From the NCBI GenBank assembly GCA_014925825.1, contig JACGCK010000443.1, forward strand, positions 1 through 23,672: a DNA stretch of 23,672 nt, in the 5' to 3' direction. This DNA is from Pholiota molesta. Its lineage: Eukaryota > Basidiomycota > Agaricomycetes > Agaricales > Strophariaceae. The notes beneath the pieces were generated by a model that saw nothing but the letters and a program-made list of their open reading frames with translations, searched no databases and was not told the DNA's origin. Position numbers and translations under genes: made by a program. Below are positions 10,805 through 19,729 of this stretch, in pieces (positions within the stretch are counted from its first letter, which is position 1; every line of letters begins with the position of its first letter).

Positions 10805-11330
10805 TCCGTGCGTTTGCGTTGGGTAAGTCGCCCGCTTGTGCACACTTGCCCTGACAGTACGCTGATGAGACTGGCCAGAGCACAGTATGACGACAGTCGG
10901 CGCCAGCCAGAACGTGCCCCCGTCGGCGAGGGATGCGCGAGGCGCTGGCAGTGTCCGTGCCGCTGCTCGTTCGTCCTCGCCTCTGACCCGCCATCGCCAT
11001 CGCCATTGCTGCCCGCCCACGCCTGATCACCATTGTCCTGTGCAGCACCGCTCAGTGATCCGTGCTCCGCTCGTGCACGATATGTGTTTGGTACGTCCCA
11101 ACGAGTCCGTACCGCCGAGCGCCACTGACACGATCTCCACTGCCCGTCTCGCAGGGCGCACCACCGGCCAGGACGCACAATGCAGTGGGAAGGTGCTACG
11201 GGTGCTTGTCGACGGTTGAAAATTCAGCGCGGGCGTCGAAGGGATCGGGAATAGGTGAGGGGTGTTGGCTCCCAGGGGCGCTAAGAGGCGACATGTGTTC
11301 GTGCCGTGGTGCACACACTGATCATCCCGT
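10805..11330 (+). repeat. R2 promoter-proximal module, inverted copy of 7176-7950
   Basis: Read on the plus strand, this matches the minus strand of R1. Shared features are GTTGGGTAAGTCG, GCGAGGCGCTGGC, CCGTACCGCCGAGCGCCACTGA and the downstream GGCGACA block followed by CACACTGATCATCCCGTC. The 110-codon frame at 10887-11219 shares the peptide VPPSATD with R1. R2 is shorter than R1 in this part. The copies are clearly diverged, so the duplication is not recent. Confidence 0.55.
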
Positions 11331-11384
11331 CTGTCCCCGCCTCGTATATTCCATTTTGCCCTTTCTGTCCAACCTTTGGCTAAC

Positions 11385-11945
11385 TAGCTCCATGCCTAGC
11401 ACCTGCCATTGGCGAGGCGTCATTGAGGAGAGTCATCCAGGGCGAGGGAACATGGCGGGTATGGCTTCGGCGGGCTCCGTCATCGTCGTCAATCTCGTCG
11501 TCGGTTGTGCTGGTATTACGAATCGTCGTCATGCGCGGTTGGAAGGGTTTGATTGAGTGAACACCATGGAAATTGAAGGGTGGTGGGTGGCGAAGTGCTG
11601 TGACGGCCGAGGTAAGCATCGGTGCAGAATGAAAGAAATGTAACTCACGTTGATATCATCTGCCCACAGCCAAATACACCTCCCGCGGCACCGAGCCTGT
11701 TGCCTTCGTCGCCCGTGGCACTTTGCAGGGCATGGTTGTTGCGTGGTAGTCGATTCCGCGTCGTCGTGGATGGCCAGGCGCCGGATCTGCACATCTGTGT
11801 GATCGCGCTGCACCTAAACCCTACCGAAGGCAGGATCTTTGTCATCGCGGGTGCTGCCTATTGTTTACAATTGAAGGTTGGTGGAGATGGTAAGGTCGTG
11901 GTGTGGGTATTATCATTGACATTGTCATGGGCAGGAGGATGGTGT
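11385..11945 (+). repeat. R2 unit of the unrecognised repeat family, with intron
   Basis: This is the single R2 counterpart of the two R1 units, with the plus strand as sense. It contains a GCACCTGCCATTGGCGAG block, GAAGGGTGGTGGGTGGCGAAG, then GGCCGAG|GTAAGC. An intron lies at 11612-11669, followed by AATACACCTCCCGCGGCACC and a 115-codon open stretch (TTPAAPSLL-like to GGDGKVVVWV). It ends with one copy of the TTGGTGGAGATGG mini-repeat. The function is unknown. Confidence 0.55.
11612..11669 (+). other. Conserved intron in R2
   Basis: This 58-bp intron has donor GAG|GTAAGC, a TAACTCAC branch-like element and acceptor ATCTGCCCACAG. It has the same boundaries as the intron at 6973-7034 on the other strand. 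Confidence 0.6.
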
Positions 11946-11949
11946 GGCT

Positions 11950-12540
11950 GCGCGTGGGAAGCGAGACTGTCGTCGTCGGTATGTTGTCTTGCTTATCCAA
12001 TACGGTATTGATTCTATCTGCAGATGTTCAGACACCATATATCGACTTCCGGCGGACTGCAACATACTGAATAGCTCTTTGATCATGAATAATACACTTT
12101 TTTTTCGTCAAACCCGATTTTTGAACATCCGCCGAACGAACTCTGGCTACGCGGAAAGCATGTATTCTGAAATAAGCGCCCATAACACAATCTTCCACAT
12201 GTCCGTGGACTGCGTGGTATCGCCTATAGGATTTAAGATTTACATGCTTCCTGACACTTTTAGATTGTCGCGCTCACATGTCCATGGACTACACTGGTAT
12301 GTTCTGGTTATTTGACTTGTATAAAATGCTTATAGCCTGTTCTCGTCAGAATTAGGGCTTTCCCCGCTCGGAAATCAACTGGTATGGTCTCTATTCAAGT
12401 TCTTGTGCCTATGTGCTTATTTTTTCGAACACAGATTGTACTATATGCAGAGAGAAACTCTGTTAACTCAATTCTTTTGAAGCTAGCAACTGCAATTGAG
12501 CATTTCTGGTGAATATCAGTCCGTCGCATCACTGCTTTCT
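11950..12540. other. AT-rich spacer with short repeats
   Basis: No gene is supported. It holds the second copy of the CATATATCGACTTCCGGCG block (about 12033-12055). It also holds two copies of CACATGTCCRTGGACTRC with a following TGGTAT (about 12198-12225 and 12274-12300), about 76 bp apart. Confidence 0.45.
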
Positions 12541-12544
12541 TACT

Positions 12545-12960
12545 CATTCCGTGCGTAAACCCAATTTATTCACTATCTACTGACGAGTTTGACTCTAGCC
12601 GCCGCAATTTTTTGATGCCGCGTGAAGATCACTCTGTCTGATTCCGACGGAATCTGTCCCGTCGCAACTTGGTGCGTAACGCCGTTTTTTTCCCGAGTAT
12701 TGAGCTTTCCGTGGTAGATTAATCCAATAACTTGGTGTGTAAACCAGTTTATTCACTATCTACGGTGACTTATACTTGAAATTCCAGCCACCACAACCTT
12801 TCGAATCAACTTTCCGCGCGAGTATCCCTCGCTGACCCATCAAATCCATGACTTGTACTTGAAATTCCAGCCGCCGCGCGAGTATCACTCAAATCCGTCA
12901 CATTTACTTGGTGCGCAAACCTGTTTATTCACTATGGACTGACTATTACACTTTTTAGAC
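12545..12960. repeat. Three-unit, ~180 bp degenerate tandem repeat
   Basis: The core GTGYGTAAACC...TTTATTCACTATCTAC, or a close variant, recurs at about 12551, 12737 and 12918, roughly 180 bp apart. Between the cores lie repeated CTTGAAATTCCAGCCRCC and GCGCGAGTATC segments. This looks like a decayed tandem array of unknown origin located just before the truncated exporter copy. Confidence 0.65.
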
Positions 12961-12967
12961 TATCTAC

Positions 12968-12995
12968 GTTAGCCTGCCCTTCGGGGTGGGCTAAC
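12968..12995 (+). other. 12-bp UUCG hairpin
   Basis: GTTAGCCTGCCC, loop TTCG, then GGGTGGGCTAAC. All twelve positions pair when transcribed from the plus strand (two G-U pairs), closed by the very stable C(UUCG)G tetraloop. It could be a structured RNA element, a relic of an RNA-derived repeat or a 3'-end structure. No tRNA boxes are nearby. Confidence 0.6.
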
Positions 12996-13119
12996 CTCTG
13001 CTCCTACGATCTCCCAACACGCAAAAAAAAGACAGTTACTTACCACTTTTCAAGTTTTCACGCCGTATGGTAATTCCCGCCATCAATCCCGCCCCGTCCC
13101 GTGACCCTCCCGCCCCCGG

Positions 13120-14881
13120 ATCCCGCACCCACTCGTGCAGCAGACTCGCGTGACCCGCGCCTCCCGCTCCGCCTCGGAGAGCATCTCCAGGGCAGCGCGG
13201 CGAGGATGTTGTCCGCGATACTGCGCCCGCCGAGCACAAGCGACGCAGCAGAGGCCTGCGACAGCACCGTCACATGCGCTGACAGAAATTCGGCGGAGAG
13301 GAGCGGGAGTGGGTGGTCGTCCAGGGTGACCATGCCCGTGTTCCCCTGCGCGCCCTGGGTGGTTGGGTGCGAAGTGGTGCCGAGCGGGTAGAGGCCGCCG
13401 AGGAGGGCGGCGACGGTGCTCTTGCCGGAGCCGCTGCCGCCGACGACGAAGGTCGTCTCGCCCGCGGGGAGGAAGAGGGAGACGTTGGCGAGCGCGCGCA
13501 CGGCGGGGCGCGAGGGGTACGCGAAGGACACATTGTACAGCGCGAGCTCGCCGGTGCACCGGGTAGGGTGCAGCTTGCGCAGCGTGCGCGGGCGGGCATG
13601 AATAGAAAAGGTTGGAGTAGTAGGCGTGGCCGGGGAATCCGTAGAAGGCGCAGCATCGTATTCGGAAGACAGAGAGAGCAAAGCCGCCATCGCGGCCTTG
13701 CCCTTCGCGAGCACGATCAGCTGCGGGATGCACATCTGCAGGCTGCTCGTCGCGATGAGGCAAGCCCAGAACACGGCCATCACCTGTCCCGCGCCGACTT
13801 TGCCGTCGCGCACGAGCTTCCCGCCGAACCAGAAGCCCTGTACGAACATCGCCATCATCACAAACTGCGCGCCGCCCGACGTCGCCGCCCACACGCCGTT
13901 CAGCAATCGCGCTTGGGATTGCAAGGTCGCGAAGATCGCATTGGCGCGCGCGAGCTCGTACGCGGCGGCATTGAAGGCCTTGACGGTGGCGATCGCGGAC
14001 GCGGCGCGCTCGACGCGGGTGGCGGCGACGGCGGTGCTGTGGCGCTCCGCGGCGAGGAGCGGGGTCGCGATGCCCTGCGCGAGTATCTGGATGAATGTGA
14101 GGAGCGGCACGGCGGAGAGGATGACGAGCGTGAGCGTGGGCGCGTGCGAGAACGCGAGCGCGAGCGCGGCGATCACCGTGGTCAGGTTCTGCACGAGCGT
14201 GCCCGGGGCGAGCGAGGAGGCGTGCCGCACGTCGTCAGTTTCTCTGTGGGTGGGTTAGGAAATGGATGTAAACACAGGAGAGGGGACTTGCCTTGAGAAT
14301 TTAGCCATCAGGCCACCAGCGCCGACGCCCTCTTCGCTCTCGCCAGCGCCCATTTTCAAATCAAACCATGCCATCTCCTTTCCTGTCACCTCCTCATACA
14401 CTCGCTTCCGCACGGCCAGGACATTGGTCTCGCCGACCCAGATCCACAGCGCGCTTGTCGTGCTGCCCAAGGCGAAGCTGCCTACAGCCAAGCCCACGAG
14501 CATGAGCGCTGCGCGGCCGACGCCCGACAGGAGCGCGGCCTTGTCGGCGGGGTGGGGGATGTGAGGGGGAACTGTGCGAACGTGTCGAAGACCTGGCCGA
14601 CGACGAGGGTCATGAAAGGGGCGATGCCGCCTGCGATAACGGAAGTGATGATGGCGGGGGTAAGCAGAAGCAGCGCATGGCGCCGCGGAAGGAGGGAGAA
14701 GAGGAGCCGGATGGATGGTGTTGGTCCTTGGGGTTGTTGTTGTTGTGGCTCTTCATGGTGAGATGTGGTGGGGGAGAGAGGGGAAGGGGAAATGGTTTGT
14801 GTGTTGATGCTACAGAGTCGATGGAGGCGCGGGGGACACGGTGAGCTCGTAGGCTTCCATGTCGGGGGCCGCAGTGTGCAT
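13120..14881 (-). pseudogene. Truncated copy of the STE6-type exporter (TMD1 and part of NBD1)
   Basis: This copy is nearly identical to 3223-5023 over most of its length, same orientation, about 9.86 kb away. It keeps exon 1, the GC-AG intron (14244-14291) and most of exon 2, with an intact NBD1 Walker A (VVGGSGSGKST) and Q-loop. Homology stops near 13120, before the signature motif, Walker B, TMD2 and NBD2. Three one-base losses relative to the longer gene (near 14834, 14789 and 14549, in G or GGC runs) break exon 1; the first gives a stop after about 23 codons. Two further deletions, of about 17 and 13 bp, lie at the truncated end. It cannot make an ABC exporter and is best read as a recent duplicate pseudogene. 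Confidence 0.9.
14244..14291 (-). other. GC-AG intron in the truncated copy
   Basis: This is the same 48-bp intron as at 4383-4430, with donor GCAAGT and acceptor CCCACAG and one substitution inside. Its retention shows that the copy arose at DNA level, not through a processed transcript. Confidence 0.88.
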
Positions 14882-15424
14882 GGCACAAAGAAGGGGGAAG
14901 AACGAAAGAAAGTGGGCAGCCATGGCGGAGCCCTTTGGTTTTGTGGGAGGCGCGGGGCTCATTGTCCTCGCGCCAATTGTCTTCCTATTGTCTTCACCAT
15001 ATTTGGCCGTGTTTGGCACCTCGCCCTCGTTATTGTTCGTCAGGCACAATGCAGTAGCCGTGGGATTTCCTCCCTTGCCCGGTCTGTGTCAGTAGATGGG
15101 TCTATGCGTTGCTCGGAGTGAAGGAAAGGGAAAGGAGAGAAACAGAGAGAAGAAAAGAAAAATCAGAGAAAATCTCACAAGCCAATCACAAGCGCGTTCT
15201 GTGAACAGTTCGGCGGGGGTTTGCGGTCAAAGAAATTGATTTCTTGGTCGCCAAAGTATCTCTCGCTTGGCGCCTCCGAAAGATAGACTTTCTTGACTCA
15301 TCCTCGTCTCCCGTAGTCGAGGCCCATCCCACGGCGTACGCTGTGGCCCAGTGTGGGCCCAACACCCATGGCCGTATTTGGCTTATATTTGGCCACTCCT
15401 TTGGATACCAAACAAACCATAGCC
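14882..15424. repeat. Duplicated upstream flank of the exporter
   Basis: 14882-15207 matches 5024-5338, and 15361-15424 matches 5335-5398. Between these blocks this copy has about 157 bp (15208-15364) missing from the longer gene, bounded in both cases by AACA. It also has an extra 11 bp (gccaatcacaa, near 15181-15191) between CACAAG repeats. These differences look like deletions in the longer gene's flank at short direct repeats. The extra 157 bp shows no terminal inverted repeat. Confidence 0.85.
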
Positions 15425-15530
15425 AAACAAAAGCCCGGCACAGCCACCGCGTACCTATCTCATCAGATTGGCCTGCCGACCTCTGCCGACGCCAAGCGGG
15501 GACGGTTATTTGGCTATAAGCCAAATCCCT
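15370..15530. repeat. Cluster of TTTGGC/GCCAAA motifs with a palindrome
   Basis: TTTGGC or its complement occurs about six times in 160 bp, including the hairpin-forming ATTTGGCTATAAGCCAAAT near 15509-15527. Related motifs occur at 5150-5400 and at 23215-23250. This may be a binding-site cluster or part of a dispersed repeat; the sequence does not decide. Confidence 0.4.
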
Positions 15531-15735
15531 GGCACAGCTTTGCAAGGGAAAGGCAATCGCGTGGACGGCGCTGCTAGCCCAGGGGCAAGCATTCGGTCGT
15601 CGAAGTCTACCTTGCGATGGGAGGGAAGGGGGGTGTCCGAGCACACTATACGAAGTGTGACGGTTCGAACATAGAGGTGTTTCATAGCTCTACACATCTA
15701 GAAAAAATACATTTGATACTTTTCAGTTGTAATTT

Positions 15736-16000
15736 GAGCATAGTGTAAAGGAAGTTGCAAATATATGCGCATATACGCATATACGCGCATATATTTGGAT
15801 AAGACTTACCACTGAGAAGTGTTAACCAGCATAGCTTGTCCAGACGGAATAAAGGATAGGATCCTAGCTATGAGCATAGTGTAAGGGAAGTGGCAAATCT
15901 ATGCGCGTATATGCGCATATATTTGGATAAGACTTACCGCTGAGAACTGTTAACCAGTATAGCTTGTCCAAACGGAATAAAGATGGGATCCTAGCTATGA
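15736..16000. repeat. Two-copy ~130 bp tandem repeat with alternating purine-pyrimidine core
   Basis: Both units open with GAGCATAGTGTAA and contain a variable ATATGCGCATATACG core. Both continue with TTTGGATAAGACTTACC and GTTAACCAG.ATAGCTTGTCC and end with GGGATCCTAGCTATG or a close variant. Units start near 15736 and 15869. The core is self-complementary and may form cruciform or Z-type DNA. CTTACC in each unit could be a minus-strand splice donor, but no gene is evident. Confidence 0.75.
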
Positions 16001-16442
16001 ACAAGTCATAAAGAGACGTAAAATAGATTCAACCCAGCCACTCATCTTGCAGGGTCCAATGGGTATGACATCAATCTTGTTGTCGCGCTATGTCGTCAGG
16101 ATGTTAGATCTATATCTTATGCATCTTGCTAGTTTCTTACCTCCGGTATCGCTGTAGCATAATAGCAGTTGATAGATAGGTGTTCAAGACATTCTGTACA
16201 GGCTGAACACAGGGCGGAAGGGGGAAAGGTAGTGGGGGAGAGGAAGAAAGGAGTTGAGGCGATTTCGCAATCAATATTGTGCGGCGCGTTTGGTCACATG
16301 ACATGGGCGGAAATATCCGGCGCGCGCGCGCTCTGAGTGGCCTTCCCGACGACATCGAGCTAGCGCATGATGTCGCGGTCGCCATCCCTGCCGCCGCCGC
16401 TCCTCAACAACAAACAGACCAACCAGACCCTGTCCTGAGCCC

Positions 16443-16720
16443 GCCGCGGACGCTGCAGCCGACGCCGCCCACCCCGAAGCTCTCGTTGACATCGCGATCG
16501 CCCAAGTCCTCGAGAACCTCCCTGAGATTGATCGCGTATATCTTGCGCGTGTGGTGCGCGCGAACATGCCGGCGCTGGGCGCGGACACGGGCGAGCGGGT
16601 GCTGGGGTGGTTGGTGGAGAGCGGGGCCGGACGCGGGCGAGCGGGTGCTGGGTGGTTGGTGGAGAGCGGGGCGTGGCCGAGGGAGGGTCGAGTGGATGCG
16701 GGTTCGGCGAATGCGCCTTC
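16443..16720 (+). pseudogene. Possible CUE/UBA-like domain fragment
   Basis: One plus-strand frame reads an amphipathic, protein-like stretch (EALVDIAIAQVLENLPEID, then YLARVVRANMPALG and ERVLGWLVES). The pattern resembles the helical N-terminal region of fungal RBR-type E3 ligases or CUE domains (VLE.LPE.D...L..V......VL..L.E). Immediately after, a 45-46 bp segment (16581-16671) is duplicated in tandem with a one-base difference, which breaks the frame. No ATG-led full gene can be built and no RING cysteines follow, so this is at best a remnant. Confidence 0.22.
16581..16671. repeat. 46-bp tandem duplication
   Basis: CGGACRCGGGCGAGCGGGTG followed by CTGGGGTGGTTGGTGGAG and AGCGGGGC occurs twice in direct succession, the second copy one base shorter. 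It appears to be a recent slippage or unequal-exchange event in GC-rich DNA. Confidence 0.85.
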
Positions 16721-16819
16721 CGCTGCTGCTGCTGTTGCTGTACCGCCTGGTGCAGCTGCTGGTTTGGCGGGTGGTGACCCCGACCCCATTGTGGTGCCGC
16801 AGTCTGCGTTCGTGCTGAA

Positions 16820-17150
16820 TTCTGTGCAGGTCGCGGATTGCGTTCTCTGCCATCTGCCTGATTCTGTCACCGCCCATCCTCCCGCTTCTCATGCATAGTC
16901 TCCGGCGCGATGACTCCTCTCTTCTCCCCCCTTCGGTCGCGCATCCCTCGTTGAAGTCTGCACTAGGACAGGACCGAGGCATCGCGGCCCTCGACACCTT
17001 CTTTCTCGACGCACAGGCTCGCAGCATTTCCTCGCGGAGAACTCGGGTATGCGCTGGACGACCTGCTCTGCTAGGACAAGACGTAATTCGACCGTGCTGA
17101 AAATTCCGTGCCGAGATGGTCAAGTTCTGGGGCGATGCGCTGAACTTCGT
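16820..17150 (+). pseudogene. Diverged STE6-like TMD2 relic
   Basis: Read across frames on the plus strand, this stretch follows the TMD2 start of the exporter in order. It gives SGAMTPLFS (SGAMTPVFS in the full gene), IAALDTFFL (VAALDGVFL), HFLAENSGMRWTT (YFLMETAGMRWTT), GQDK..FDR (RQDKKWFDR) and ENSVPR (GNAPPR). Frames shift several times and stop codons interrupt it, for example a TGA and a TAG near 16950. Divergence from the exporter at 123-5023 is much greater than that of the 13-15 kb copy, and it lies on the opposite strand. It is an old, unrelated duplication or the remnant of a paralogous exporter. No NBD is left around it. Confidence 0.7.
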
Positions 17151-17159
17151 GACTGTACA

Positions 17160-17742
17160 GTGTAGAGTTGGCGCAGAGCGATGTGCATGGGGCGATTCTG
17201 GCACTGGGATATCAATATGTTTGAAGTATTGCATACTATGAGCGTTGTCGACCGATATTCTCCATCGTCGCTTCAGTTCCCACCGCCTTTCGACAAGCAG
17301 AGTCAGAACCGCATCACTGTAATCAATCTCATACAAATCTCAATATACATCGCTCTTTTCTGTCCCAACCTCCATCCGAGGTGTGCTTCTTGGTACTATT
17401 CTCCCGTCGTCCCTCTCAACATGTGGTTGCAGGTAGTCACATGGTCTCCGACATGTCATCTGAGCATACAAAGAACGCAGCACATATTGTGGCTTTTGGG
17501 ACACCAAGATGTTGACGGTGATGAATGCAGATCAGTAGCGGTATGGTCGAATTTGTTGCAGAATTCCAAAGCAGCGATATAGGCGGCTGCGTCGTACACG
17601 GGCGGGTAAGGCAAGGGTCCCGAAAGAGAGGTTAGGAGAAGAAAAGACTACTGGTACCATACTATGACAGTGATATCTAGGCGAATCAACTCGTACACTA
17701 ATGCGAACCCCGCGCAACGCTCCGTATATAATCTAATCTGAT
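17160..17742. other. Gene-free spacer
   Basis: No supported gene was found between the exporter relic and the stop codon of the minus-strand kinase-like gene. The available open frames lack recognisable motifs. The part from 17700 down to the gene's stop is AT-rich and would hold its 3' UTR. Confidence 0.4.
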
Positions 17743-19253
17743 CTACGAGGACTTCAGTTCCTCCGCCCTTTTCTTCACCCACTCCGCACTGAGTACCCAC
17801 TCTATCCATCCATGCATAACAAGGTGAGTGATCTTCAGCGGGTCCTTCCTCATGTCCCAAAATCCATCAATCCCGAATCGAGGATCATGGGCGCTTAACA
17901 TCTGCTCGTATTGACGACGAAGCAGGGTATCTTTCCATCGACGAGGGGCGTCGTATTCTTCATCAGAGGTACCATCGTCCTCAGCACTATCCTCATATAA
18001 CTCCGCTGCGCCCTGGTTCTCTTCGCTTGTTTCGTCTGATGCGGCTTCGCCTTTTGAGAATTCGACATCTTCAAGAGCTTCGAGATTATTGCTCGCCCTC
18101 TCGATAACGGCATCTCGTTCCATTCGGGAATAGAGCCTTCGACATATTCTTCTTCCTCGTCGATTGGCAAGAACTCAAAAGCCCCGTCCTGATCCCATCT
18201 TTCATCAGATCCATTGATCGAACAAATATCCTCCGGATAACGACTGCAAAGGAGGAAAGGCAAAGTGTACACGTCGTCCCAGTCCAACAAGGCTGTTATC
18301 CTACGGGTATCTGGATCCATTAGCATATTCCTAAACGCATAATCGGTGGGAGCGAATGACAGACAGTAGAGTTCTGGCTGAGATGGTGGGGCAATGGGCA
18401 CGCCCGAATGAGAGCGAGTAGCGCATCAGCGACGTCCAGAAAATCACCAACAGTGCATGGCTCGTCGAAGTAATAACCAAGGTTTTCCGTGACATCAGTT
18501 GCACGATCGGCACCGAAAATCTGCGCAATGGAATCCACTTCGTGCTGCCAAAGCTCAACCCAGAAGTCGCGAGCGTTGTTGGAATGGTCGGGCCATGTCG
18601 ATATACCTCTATGGGGCGTCATTGTGCACACTGGTCCAAGGCAAAGGGGGCCCAGGCGGTATGCCGACGCATCGGAAAAGCATACCTCAGCTTCAGGTGG
18701 AAGGTCTGCAAATAAATGCTTCCAATACCTTGGAACGGCAAAGGCGTCGCCGATCTCGCGTGGTAGCTGGCAATCTCCCAACAAGCGTGTACGATCTTCG
18801 GGCAGAAGCTCGTCCCACTGCTTCCAAGGTGGGATGCCAGGGGCCCATTCCATAAGAATATATGTGTGCCTACAGGGTTCTTCTCGTTATGGTGCCATGC
18901 ATAAACCTCAGGAACCGGGAGCCTGGTATATAGTCGAGCCAAGGTCATCATCGCAACGACCGACTCTATGCGGCCGGGGGCACGGTAGTTTTGTAGGGGA
19001 TGCGTGCTGCCACTCGAAAACCGTTTCGGAAATTGGAGAGAATAAACGGCATTGACATTGCCACCATCGGCTTTTGAGACAGTTGGGACTGCGTGGAGGA
19101 AAATGCATGCATGGCAACGAAAACGAGCGCTCTTGTGTCCACAGCTAGATGCTTGTCGCTAACTTCCATCGGAATTGCATCTGGGGATATTGAAGGTGGC
19201 TTCCATCCGGGAAGGATTGTCTGAGGGACATGCAGCGGAATTCGGCGTTCCAT
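17743..19253 (-). CDS. APH/choline-kinase-fold protein (aminoglycoside phosphotransferase-like), frame-disrupted
   Basis: This belongs to the large fungal family of APH-domain proteins (protein-kinase-like fold), most of unknown substrate. Its recognisable order is a glycine-rich loop region (VSKADGGNVNAVYSLQF), NGFRVAARIPYK, a hinge (MEWAPGIPPWKQWDELLPED), LPPEAE, YRLGPLCLGP, and the catalytic and metal region DYAFRNMLMDPDTRRITALL followed by DWDDVY and RYPEDI. An acidic C-terminal tail ends EWVKKRAEELKSS. About eight single-base frame changes are needed to read it through (near 19035, 18965, 18855, 18780, 18715, 18400 and 18130, plus one upstream). The usual HxD of the catalytic loop reads P-T-D (CCC for CAC), losing the expected histidine. 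Start at 19253 (MERRIPLHV) is tentative; an intron-preceded start near 19340 is possible. It is probably a pseudogene or an error-laden gene. Confidence 0.75.
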
Positions 19254-19660
19254 CTGAGTAATTGAGGTTTTGAACAGAACTCTAAGGATCAAGTAAAGGC
19301 GTGGAGGGTGTCAGAGATATCGAAATATATACTTACTCCCTGCATAATGACATACTGATTGATTGATTGAATCATCCACAGACTGTCAAGTTCGGAGCTC
19401 CGACAATCACATTAAAATGTTCATCGCCATCGGTCTCCACACTTTGGCCGATCGTGCAACGAGCTTGTTCCGAATTCGAAGAGAAGCGAAGAGCGTCTCA
19501 GAAATAAAGCTCACAGTTCTCTTGCAATGCTCCCTAGATGCTTATGAGACGACGGACGCTCATCGCTTTCCATTCTGGGAAGACACTCAGTCAACATTTT
19601 CAGCACCTGATTCAGCGTCCATACCTGCATCCGCGAGGATCCGTGAGTCAATTACCTGCG
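19254..19660. other. 5' flank of the APH-like gene
   Basis: No separate gene is supported. On the minus strand, GGA|GTAAGTATATA near 19336 and TTGATCCTTAG near 19284 would fit a short intron just before the tentative start, so the true first exon may lie here. Confidence 0.35.
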
Positions 19661-19720
19661 GTCACAGGTACCTACAGGTTTCCCTGCAGGTATACTTGCA
19701 GGTACCTGTGCAAGTGCTGA
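19660..19720. repeat. Interspersed CAGGTACCTG-type short repeats
   Basis: ACCTGC/GCAGGT occurs at least six times in 60 bp in both orientations, for example ACAGGTACCTACAGG and TTGCAGGTACCTGTGCAAG. The last is a perfect palindromic core. This may be a hairpin-prone microrepeat or a cluster of binding sites; there is no other evidence. Confidence 0.55.
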
Positions 19721-19729
19721 TGAGACAGC

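Noticed and set aside
6060..11945. R1-R2 as one large transposon with terminal inverted repeats
   Set aside because: The copies are unequal in length and unit number and diverged. There is no matched outer terminus, no target-site duplication and no transposase between them.
15208..15364. The extra 157 bp as a MITE
   Set aside because: Its ends are not inverted repeats; AACA on both sides fits a microhomology deletion in the other copy better.
15655..15675. B-box-like GGTTCGAAC
   Set aside because: No A box at the right distance upstream and no cloverleaf can be drawn.
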